From Kriegella sp965368185 (GTDB lineage: Bacteria > Bacteroidota > Bacteroidia > Flavobacteriales > Flavobacteriaceae): a stretch of DNA of 61,581 bases. Shown in pieces: positions 55,601 to 61,581 of the stretch (position 1 is its first letter; each line of letters starts with the position of its first letter). Both the position numbers and the translations under genes were made by a program. Under the pieces are notes generated by a model. It made no database searches. It worked only from the letters and a program-made list of their open reading frames with translations, and was not told where the DNA came from. The stretch lies in assembly GCA_965368185.1 (NCBI GenBank), contig CBDULZ010000020.1:1-61581 (forward strand). Direction: 5' to 3'.

Positions 55601-55866
55601 TTATTAAATTAACCACCAATGGCCTTATGGGACCAATAGTGGTGAATGGTAAAACGTATCCTGGGCAAGTACCCATGACACCTTTTGGCAAATTGCTCAA
55701 CGTCGAGGAAACTGCTGCCGTACTTACCTATATAAGAAATACTTTTGGTAATAAAGCCACGGCAATATCACCAGAAAAAGTAAAAGAAGTTCGAGAGCAA
55801 ATCAAAGACAAAACAGGGTTTTATTCACCCGAAGAGTTGCTACTAGAACATCCCATGGGTAAATGA
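52690..55866 (+). CDS. Multidomain lipoprotein: SGNH-like + beta-propeller dehydrogenase + HEAT + cytochrome c
   Basis: This 1058-residue lipoprotein has lipid cysteine C25 (GIYSC). Residues about 38-265 are an SGNH-hydrolase-like fold, but the nucleophile block reads G45-N-N-L instead of GDSL and the DxxH block reads D242-G-F-Q245. Residues about 380-740 form a propeller of the PVC-type membrane-bound dehydrogenase kind with two calcium-like loops (DTDGDNKADK at 441, DTDGDDKADE at 484). HEAT-like helices follow (about 760-920). A monohaem cytochrome c (C939-A-T-C942-H943, with a likely Met ligand in PMTPFG) ends the protein. It may oxidise a sugar in the periplasm and pass electrons on. It is the last enzyme gene before the terminator and the second susC. 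Confidence 0.88.
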   Translation: MNIIKKVTVGKIFLILFLGLGIYSCSKREDNTLEIGNNSHIVLIGNNLASRMMNFGHFETEMQLRYPNDSLFIRNMGDGGNTPGFRPHSSRKSPWAFPEAEKFHQNELSNKSGSIGHFPTEDEWLTELKADIIIAFFGYSESFGGSERLDDYKGELRAFIKHTLSQKYNDTTSPQLALVSPIAFEDLSKKMDLPDGKEENKNLALYTDAMKEVAAEEGVLVVDAFEPTKEWFETESADLTQDGFQLNDAGYQKFAKLLANKIFGEEDPKAEENHQLVLDAVNEKNWFWHNDFKIPNGVHAYGRRYDPFGPDNYPYEIEKIRQMTEIRDTAIWEALKGKKMNLAAADANTRKLPPVKTNYKASDKNGTPEYLYGQEALDEIKVAPGYKIELFASEKEFPDLANPVQVSFDNKGRLWVGVMPSYPHYKPGDSKPNDKLLILEDTDGDNKADKQTIFADGLHLTIGFEFAPEGVYASQGTNLVLLKDTDGDDKADEKEIILSGFDDHDTHHAISAFTADPSGAIYMGEGVFLHTNVETAYGPVRATNGGFYRYSPQRHYLERTAQLSIPNPWGIAFDDWGQNFFAHTSGPDMTWMMPGTIKPRYGQASPRPENLIEDKHRVRPTSGLEFVSSRHFPDNIQGDLLINNTIGFLGTKEHTMVDDPNSAGYLSKHRQDLVFSSDKNFRPVDMEFAPDGSLYLIDWSNVLIGHMQHNARDPLRDHVHGRVYRITYPAKPLVQPAKIVDASIDELLDNLKLPEYRTRYRTKRELRARDASEVLSKLKSWTAGLDKTDSRYEHHLLEALWVSWGLNKVDEDLLKQVLTAKDARARAAAVGVLRFAGHQIPDQAELLMQAAKDDNPRVRLEALVAASWLGKDVGIPIVTEAGKKGLDKWMEKPYEAAIAHLNDHNVGEKPKEVIESDLKGKDLELLVAGQEVYERDGYCATCHQPDGKGLEASGFPPLAGSEWVTGSEERLIKLTTNGLMGPIVVNGKTYPGQVPMTPFGKLLNVEETAAVLTYIRNTFGNKATAISPEKVKEVREQIKDKTGFYSPEELLLEHPMGK

Positions 55867-55945
55867 CAATTATTCTTTTGCAATGAAAAACTAACAAATT
55901 CTTCACGGTTTAACATTCTGAAAAGATGAAATAGTAAAATAAAAA

Positions 55946-55973
55946 GGGGCCAGACTTCAATAAGTCTGGCCCC
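55946..55973. terminator. Strong hairpin after the right-hand enzyme operon
   Basis: A perfect 12-bp stem (GGGGCCAGACTT with AAGTCTGGCCCC) closes a 4-base loop, 80 bases after the cytochrome gene stop. The T run is on the - strand side (A-rich 5' flank), and the + strand tail is CCATTTA. It should still act as a terminator or 3' end for the + strand operon and separates it from the second susC promoter. Confidence 0.75.
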
Positions 55974-56131
55974 CCATTTATAAGTCATATTCACATGACT
56001 ATACCTACTCCTGTATTTTAAAAGAAATCTTATCCGTACACAATTCAAAGGAAATACATTAATTCAGTAAACATTTTTATTTAAATTGTTAAAGAATTAA
56101 CCTATGTAATTCTGTTGAATTCCAATAATAT

Positions 56132-56196
56132 GACAAAAAAAACTCATAATTTGATAAATTATAGGTGTACTTGCTATGCCCTTAAGGTTACATTTG
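56132..56196 (+). promoter_or_regulatory. Operator copy C (diverged) and promoter of the second susCD pair
   Basis: The site starts GACAAAAAAAACTC at 56132. If the element is counted as 22 bases, TACATTTG (56189-56196, TAnnTTTG) follows after exactly 35 bases, as in copies A and B. The spacer again has AA at positions 3-4, TA at 7-8 and AGG at 10-12. Only the 5' third of the 22-base element is conserved. Transcription would start near 56203, after the first ATG of the long frame (56176), which supports the start at 56242. The rest of the 375-base gap (55974-56131) shows no gene. Confidence 0.55.
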
Positions 56197-56241
56197 AAAT
56201 GCATCTTACAAAGCTCTGCACGTAACTCAAATAATAAAATT

Positions 56242-59200
56242 ATGAACTCAATGTTATCATCTTTTAAGATTAAAAAACGTTATTTCTTATTAGGTCTTCA
56301 AATTGTATGCCTTCAGACTTCATTTGGCGCAAGCCTGTCAGTCGACGGATATATAAATGACGGCAAGGATATAAGATACCTCTTACCCGATAAGCAAGAC
56401 CATGTAATTACCGGAACGGTCAACGACCAAAACGGGCAGCCACTAGCTGGAGCCAGTATCGTCGAAAAAGGAACTACCAATGGAATCACTACTGATTTTG
56501 ACGGTAATTTTTCCCTTGAAGTTGGCAGTCAAAATGCGGTTCTCGAAATCTCCTATATCGGCTATACCACTAAGGAGGTTCCCGTGAACGGACAAAGTAG
56601 CGTCGTTGTGAACCTCGAGGAAAGTGCAGCTGCTTTAGATGAGGTGGTGCTTATAGGTTATGGTACACAGAAAAAAAGTGACCTAACTGGTGCCATAGGC
56701 TCCGTTAAGGCCGAAGAATTGGCCGAAAGACCAGCGGCATCAATGAATCAGGCCTTGGCGGGCAAGGTTGCCGGTGTCAACGTAACCTCAGGATCTGGAC
56801 GTCCAGGTGGTCGGACCGTAGTTCGTATACGGGGTAATACGTCGGTCAGTATCGCCAACACACCGCTGTATGTAATTGATGGTGTAATACTTAATGCGGC
56901 CAGCCTTCCCAATGGCAGTACGCCGATAGACTATATGAATCCGAATGACATTGAATCTATTGAAGTACTAAAAGACGCTTCCGCAACGGCCATCTATGGT
57001 GCGCGTGGCGCCAATGGGGTTATCTTGGTTTCCACCAAGAGGGGATCCACATCAGGTGGCGGCCATCTTAATTACGATGCCGATTTTAGCCTAGGTACAT
57101 TGCCGAAGAAACTTTCCTTGCTAAACTCAGAAGAATTTTTGCTTGTTGAGGAGATTGCCTATGCCAATGCCGAAAAATTTGATCCAGATGGATGGGCAGG
57201 GGGCCGATATACCGACCCACGACTAAAGCGAACCGACCCACGGCTCTTCGATTCCGAAGGGAACCCCCTATATGATACCGATTGGCAAGACGAAGCCATT
57301 AGGGCCTCATTCACTCAAAACCATCAGCTTTCGTTTACCGGTGGTACCCAAGAAGGTAATTATGGATTGTTTATGGGTTTTCGTGACGAAGAAGGTCTTA
57401 TAGTAGAATCGTGGCTTAAGCGTTTTTCGGGCCGTTTTACGTTAGATACCGATATTACCTCTTGGTTAAAAATAGGTGGCAGCCTAAGTTACAACGACCA
57501 AAACGAGAAGCAAATAGACCAACTCGGAGGCGGTGGCATCACCACTATGCGGCAAGTCTACGAAGCCCTACCTATTATTCCGGTTCGATATGAAGACGGT
57601 AGCTGGGGATCGAATATCCATTATCCCGGTATGGAAGGCGGCGGTAGTCCCGTTGCGGTGGCAAACGACAGAAGGTATTTCTTAAAGACCCAGACCGTAT
57701 TGGGCAACTTTTATAGTAACATCGCCATTAATAAGAACTTGCAATTACGCACTACGGTCGGAGCCAATATCATCAACCAAAGAAACGATTATTACGGAGG
57801 GCGTGACCTAAGATACATCGCCATGCCCGATGGCGCTGCATCGGTAAGAAACAATCGCTATAATTCATGGCAATTTGAAAACTATTTGACCTACAACAAA
57901 GAGTTTGATAGCGACAATTCGTTAACCGCCATGTTAGGACTTTCCTGGCAGCACATTGATGAGTTTGAATCACTCGCCTCGACCAGGGGATTTGCAGACG
58001 ATTTTTATGGTTTTAACAATCTTGGGGCCGGCTCTAACCCCCAAACTCCAACTTCGGAGAGTATTGCATACGGACTTAACTCCTATTTTGGCCGTGTAAA
58101 TTATAGCTATAAGAATAAATATTTACTGACCTTGACAGGCCGGGCCGACGGCTCATCAAAATTTGGTTCTGAAAACCAATTTGCCTTTTTCCCGTCAGCC
58201 GCATTGGCATGGAGGGTTTCAGGAGAGGATTTTCTATCGCAAAATGAAACCATATCGAATTTGAAGCTAAGGGCAAGCTACGGGGCGACAGGTAACTCCG
58301 AAATTCCCGCCTATCGTGCCTCGGCTGGACTACAAAGTGGAACGGTAATATTCAATGGTGCAAGAGCTTCTTATAGTATCCCTCAGCGAATGGCCAATCC
58401 GGATCTGAGATGGGAGAAAACGGAGCAGGTAGATGCAGGACTGGAATTAGGCCTTTTAAACAATCGTATCGCCCTTGAGGTGGACCTATATCGAAAATTG
58501 ACCAGTGATATGCTTTTGAATGCACCGGTACCCGCTACCAGTGGATTTACCAATGTATTTAGAAATGTTGGGAGCATGGAAAACAAGGGTCTTGAAATCA
58601 ACTTGCATACCACCAACGTAGACAATGACTATTTTGGCTGGGATTCTTCGTTCAATATTTCAATTAATAAAAACAAAGTGACCGCCTTATCAGGAGGATC
58701 GGATATATTCTTGGGGTCTACCCTTGTGCGTGTAGGCGAACCTGTCAGTACGTTCTTTGGATATATAGACGAAGGCACTTGGAATACGGATGAGGCTGCC
58801 GAAGCTGCCATTTACGACAGACTTCCGGGAGATATAAAATACCGAGATCTTAACAATGATGGCGCCATCAACAGCGATGATAGGGCGATCATAGGAAAGG
58901 GTATTCCTGATGGATTCGGTTCATTTTCCAACACCTTTCGATATGGCAACCTGGAACTTCTGGTGGACCTACAATTCCAGTACGGCAACAGTGTAATGTA
59001 TCGAGACGAACATTCGGCCGAAGACAGACAGACCATTGCCAACAGCTTTAAAACAGTGCTGAATGCCTGGACACCCGATAACCAAGATACCGATATCGCA
59101 CAGATTAGGCCAATTGCTGCCGGGTACGATACCAATAACGATTCGGGCAAATTAAAAGACGCTTCATTTTTAAGAGGACGAAACTTGATGCTATCCTATG

Positions 59201-59403
59201 TATTTAATCCTGAATTGGTCAAACGTTTACACCTCAATAGGCTTAGAATGTATGCTTCCGTGCAGAACTTCTTTGTATCGACCAAGTATCCCGGATATGA
59301 CCCCGAAAGTTCAAACGGTGGTGGAGCATTCGATCAAGGTTATTCTCTGTACGACTATCCAAGACCACGGATATTTATGTTAGGACTTAACGTTGGATTA
59401 TAA
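56242..59403 (+). CDS. SusC/RagA family TonB-linked outer-membrane receptor (pair 2)
   Basis: I place the start at the ATG at 56242 (1053 residues). It gives a proper signal (KKRYFLLGLQIVCLQTSFGA) and lies after the predicted transcription start; an ATG at 56176 would add 22 unlikely residues. The order is a carboxypeptidase-regulatory-like domain (ITGTVNDQNGQPLAGASIVE), TonB-box region (LDEVVLIGYGTQKKSDLTGA), plug (VVRIRGNTSVSIANTPLYVIDG) and barrel ending FMLGLNVGL. It imports a glycan or oligosaccharide with SusD pair 2. It shares architecture but not close identity with SusC pair 1, so a second substrate form is likely. Confidence 0.94.
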   Translation: MNSMLSSFKIKKRYFLLGLQIVCLQTSFGASLSVDGYINDGKDIRYLLPDKQDHVITGTVNDQNGQPLAGASIVEKGTTNGITTDFDGNFSLEVGSQNAVLEISYIGYTTKEVPVNGQSSVVVNLEESAAALDEVVLIGYGTQKKSDLTGAIGSVKAEELAERPAASMNQALAGKVAGVNVTSGSGRPGGRTVVRIRGNTSVSIANTPLYVIDGVILNAASLPNGSTPIDYMNPNDIESIEVLKDASATAIYGARGANGVILVSTKRGSTSGGGHLNYDADFSLGTLPKKLSLLNSEEFLLVEEIAYANAEKFDPDGWAGGRYTDPRLKRTDPRLFDSEGNPLYDTDWQDEAIRASFTQNHQLSFTGGTQEGNYGLFMGFRDEEGLIVESWLKRFSGRFTLDTDITSWLKIGGSLSYNDQNEKQIDQLGGGGITTMRQVYEALPIIPVRYEDGSWGSNIHYPGMEGGGSPVAVANDRRYFLKTQTVLGNFYSNIAINKNLQLRTTVGANIINQRNDYYGGRDLRYIAMPDGAASVRNNRYNSWQFENYLTYNKEFDSDNSLTAMLGLSWQHIDEFESLASTRGFADDFYGFNNLGAGSNPQTPTSESIAYGLNSYFGRVNYSYKNKYLLTLTGRADGSSKFGSENQFAFFPSAALAWRVSGEDFLSQNETISNLKLRASYGATGNSEIPAYRASAGLQSGTVIFNGARASYSIPQRMANPDLRWEKTEQVDAGLELGLLNNRIALEVDLYRKLTSDMLLNAPVPATSGFTNVFRNVGSMENKGLEINLHTTNVDNDYFGWDSSFNISINKNKVTALSGGSDIFLGSTLVRVGEPVSTFFGYIDEGTWNTDEAAEAAIYDRLPGDIKYRDLNNDGAINSDDRAIIGKGIPDGFGSFSNTFRYGNLELLVDLQFQYGNSVMYRDEHSAEDRQTIANSFKTVLNAWTPDNQDTDIAQIRPIAAGYDTNNDSGKLKDASFLRGRNLMLSYVFNPELVKRLHLNRLRMYASVQNFFVSTKYPGYDPESSNGGGAFDQGYSLYDYPRPRIFMLGLNVGL

Positions 59404-59425
59404 TAAAATATAAAAAAATAAAACA

Positions 59426-60934
59426 ATGGAAATCTATAAAAAACTTATACGAATTATGGCCGTCGTTACCGCAATAGTGTGCACAACGGCCTGTAGTAAT
59501 TTTCTAGACGAGGAAGATGCCTCCAACTTTACTACCGACACTTATTTCACTAAGGCGGAACATGCCGAAAGTGCTGTCAATGGCATTTACGAACCGTTAG
59601 TTCCTATTACCAATAGTGGTTTTGGGGGTGGCACCTGGCTAATGCTCGAATTTGCAACAGGCTTGGCAAACACCTCACTAGGTCAGGCAACCAATATTTA
59701 CTTGGTTAAAGACCTGATCAATAATTCGGACAATGGCTATGGCGCTAGTTTCTGGAATGAATATTATACGGGTATTTCAAGGGCCAATCTTGCTATTGAA
59801 AAAATCCCTGAAATAAATATGGATGAGACACAGAAACAGAATTATTTGGCGGAGGCTAAATTTTTTAGAGCCTACTATTATTTTGGATTGGTCAGAATGT
59901 TCGGAAATATTCCACTGATAACAACATCGATTGATTTGGGCTCTGAGGATTTATACCCGGAACAGGCTACTGCAGAAACGATTTACAATCTAATCATAAG
60001 TGACTTAACGGAAGCAGAAAATGCGTCACTACCATGGCGCGATGCTTCGGGCAGGGTTTCATTGGGCGCGGTAAAAACACTCTTGGCCGATGTGTATTTG
60101 ACCATGGCCGGGTACCCGCTTCAGAAAACCGAAAATTACCAACTTGCGGCTAATAAGGCCAAAGAAGTAATCGATTCCGGAGAGTTCAGACTTTTCGATA
60201 CCTACGATGAACTTCATGACCCCACAACCAAAAATACGGCGGAATATATCTTTATGACTCAATTTGCCGCGAACATCCAGTCGGGCAACTGGCAGCCTGC
60301 TATTTTACCTTACAATCTGGGGATTTCGGCATATGCCGCACAGACAGGAGGTATTTTTTCGACCAACGAATTTGTTGCATCCTATGAAACGGGAGACAAA
60401 CGGGCCGAAGAAAAACAGTTTTATTTTACAAGTTACTCGTTGGAGGCAGATCGAAATGATAGTATCAATTTGGGAGCACCTTATATTTTCAAACATTTTG
60501 ATATAGAAGCCAATGGAGAAAGTGCCCAATCAGACTTGAATTGGAGCTTATATCGCTATGCGGATGTATTGCTAATGTATGCCGAAGCTCTCAATGAAGC
60601 AGAATCAGGGCCATCAGCCGATGCCTATTTAGCCGTCAATCAAATAAGAATGCGCGCAGAACTGCCCGATTTGGAAGGTCTAACGCAAGATAGTTTTAGA
60701 GATGCGGTGCGTATTGAAAGAATCCATGAATTGAGCTTCGAAAACAAGACGTGGTACGATATGGCAAGATGGAGAAAAGCATATAACCCAGAAACGAATG
60801 AATTGGAAGATTTTGTAGGCCATAACTTCTCTTATCTGCCGAATAAGGCCCTGGCGGAAAGGGAACTTTTATTTCCAATTCCAACTTCTGAAATGCAAAA
60901 CAATCCTAATCTCGTACAGAACACAGGATACTAG
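59426..60934 (+). CDS. SusD/RagB family nutrient-binding outer-membrane lipoprotein (pair 2)
   Basis: This 502-residue protein has a lipoprotein signal (VCTTACSNF). AEAKFFRAYYYFGLVRMFGN near residue 142 is the SusD hallmark, and RYADVLLMYAEALNEAESG and RIERIHELSFENKTWYDMARW are the other typical stretches. It binds the substrate at the cell surface and closes the SusC barrel. It follows susC by 22 bases and is the last gene of the locus, closed by a good terminator. Confidence 0.94.
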   Translation: MEIYKKLIRIMAVVTAIVCTTACSNFLDEEDASNFTTDTYFTKAEHAESAVNGIYEPLVPITNSGFGGGTWLMLEFATGLANTSLGQATNIYLVKDLINNSDNGYGASFWNEYYTGISRANLAIEKIPEINMDETQKQNYLAEAKFFRAYYYFGLVRMFGNIPLITTSIDLGSEDLYPEQATAETIYNLIISDLTEAENASLPWRDASGRVSLGAVKTLLADVYLTMAGYPLQKTENYQLAANKAKEVIDSGEFRLFDTYDELHDPTTKNTAEYIFMTQFAANIQSGNWQPAILPYNLGISAYAAQTGGIFSTNEFVASYETGDKRAEEKQFYFTSYSLEADRNDSINLGAPYIFKHFDIEANGESAQSDLNWSLYRYADVLLMYAEALNEAESGPSADAYLAVNQIRMRAELPDLEGLTQDSFRDAVRIERIHELSFENKTWYDMARWRKAYNPETNELEDFVGHNFSYLPNKALAERELLFPIPTSEMQNNPNLVQNTGY

Positions 60935-60991
60935 GCTCACTACCTAAAAGCTTAGAATTAAATTGTTTGAAGTAGTTAGTTTACAATGAAG

Positions 60992-61025
60992 ATACCCTCC
61001 GAAAATAGTCGGGGGGTATTTTTTT
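60992..61025 (+). terminator. Rho-independent terminator after the second susD
   Basis: A 10-bp stem (ATACCCTCCG with CGGGGGGTAT, one G-T pair) closes an 8-base loop and runs into seven T residues. It lies 57 bases after the susD stop. Confidence 0.92.
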
Positions 61026-61505
61026 GTATGGAATAAATAACTCAAACAGAGACCAATACAATTTGCAAAGCAAATCGATCATTCTTGACTTTCGCTGAAC
61101 GAATCACTGCTATCTCTTAAAAAGGCCTAACGCCAAATACAATTGCTGTTTGCAAGCGCTAAATTTTACTAGGTACCAGAACCATTTTAAAGAGGATAAA
61201 AACTAACAACTTCAAGAAGGATGCTATCGGTATTCAGTTTGTACAATTTCCGTCCACCAAGCGTTTTTCCTACAAATATCATAAGACCCATCTGGGCCGT
61301 TCCCGTAAAACCTGTTCGTACCAAAACTACCAAAAAGGTGAATACCCTGAATCTGATTACTATTTTTTAGAGAGCCTTTTTCTTCAATATCATCACCCAT
61401 ATACTCTTGTAGAAATCTGAGGCTCATATAAGGTAATGATATAATTGGTCTACGTGGTGGAGGCCGTGCAGTTATCTGCCGTCATTTTCTTTGGATATCG
61501 GGCAT
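61026..61505. other. Intergenic stretch with no recognised gene
   Basis: These 480 bases separate the sugar locus from the rRNA operon. One 67-codon frame on the - strand (61224-61427) is open, but I do not recognise it and see no promoter or family motif, so I do not call it a gene. No tRNA-like fold or repeat array is evident. Confidence 0.5.
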
Positions 61506-61540
61506 AAAAAAAGGGCCCCCCACGTATGTGGAGGGCCCTT
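61506..61540 (-). terminator. Terminator of the rRNA operon
   Basis: Read on the - strand, a 13-bp stem (AAGGGCCCTCCAC with GTGGGGGGCCCTT, one T-G pair) closes a 4-base loop and is followed by seven T residues. It lies directly after the 5S rRNA 3' end, as expected for the end of an rRNA operon. Confidence 0.93.
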
Positions 61541-61544
61541 CGAG

Positions 61545-61581
61545 GAAGGCGGCGGCCTACTCTCCCACCTTTCGGCAGTAC
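61545..61581 (-). rRNA. rrf: 5S ribosomal RNA, 3' end (partial)
   Basis: Read on the - strand, the last bases are GTACTGCCGAAAGGTGGGAG and continue AGTAGGCCGCCGCC. The GGTGGGAGAGTAGG-CGCC stretch is the conserved 3' arm of bacterial 5S rRNA. About 37 bases are inside the window and the rest of the gene lies to the right. The exact mature 3' end is uncertain by a few bases. Confidence 0.9.

Noticed and set aside
61224..61427. A 67-codon - strand frame between the last susD and the 5S rRNA gene
   Set aside because: No recognisable motif, promoter or neighbour supports it. A search for conserved homologs would be needed before calling it.

Overview
The window looks like the chromosome of a marine member of the Bacteroidota, family Flavobacteriaceae. 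The evidence is SusC/SusD pairs, -7 boxes of the form TAnnTTTG, lipoprotein sulfatases, a NhaD sodium antiporter, DoxX/SDR/AraC neighbours and weak Shine-Dalgarno signals. I cannot name a genus or species. No insertion sequence, phage gene, CRISPR array or tRNA was seen.

Left part (1-3700): the 3' end of a TetR regulator, a 22-bp perfect palindrome that is probably its operator, a decayed haloacid dehalogenase gene, then an SDR oxidoreductase, a DoxX protein, an AraC regulator and a cupin lipoprotein, closed by a terminator. Nitrogen and housekeeping part (3900-23700): a three-part fused assimilatory nitrate reductase and a partner protein that joins a nitrite-reductase-like scaffold to a rubredoxin. 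On the opposite strand lie glutamate/leucine-type dehydrogenase, nhaD, exbB, exbD, tonB and folC. An acyl-CoA dehydrogenase, gltB, gltD and an EamA transporter follow on the + strand.

Right part (23780-60934): about 37 kb of accessory carbohydrate catabolism arranged around one AraC regulator (44526-45410). To its left on the - strand are an MFS transporter, a tagatose/psicose-3-epimerase-like protein, a ThuA lipoprotein, a SusC/SusD pair and a sulfatase. Next come a probable glycolate module (LctP permease, GlcD-GlcF fusion, alanine-glyoxylate-type aminotransferase) and three more sulfatases. To its right on the + strand are a second ThuA, a TIM-barrel protein, a Gfo/Idh oxidoreductase, a zinc alcohol dehydrogenase, a small DUF1059-like protein, an NAD epimerase, a second Gfo/Idh, a large SGNH/beta-propeller/HEAT/cytochrome c lipoprotein and a second SusC/SusD pair. 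There are two SusCD pairs and four sulfatases but not one recognisable glycoside hydrolase or polysaccharide lyase. The set of Gfo/Idh oxidoreductases, TIM-barrel isomerase-family proteins and ThuA proteins fits breakdown of a sulfated sugar or glycoside by oxidation, elimination and hydration through a 3-keto intermediate. That is inference.

The strongest new signal is regulatory. A 22-bp element is present twice in perfect identity, in opposite orientations on either side of the AraC gene. In each case it is followed at exactly 35 bp by a TAGnTTTG box facing the neighbouring operon (MFS on the left, ThuA on the right). A third, diverged copy starting GACAAAAAA lies before the second susC with the same 35-bp spacing and a TACATTTG box. 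This defines a candidate operator and a three-operon regulon for that AraC protein.

The window ends in the 3' end of a 5S rRNA gene (- strand) with its terminator, so an rRNA operon lies to the right.
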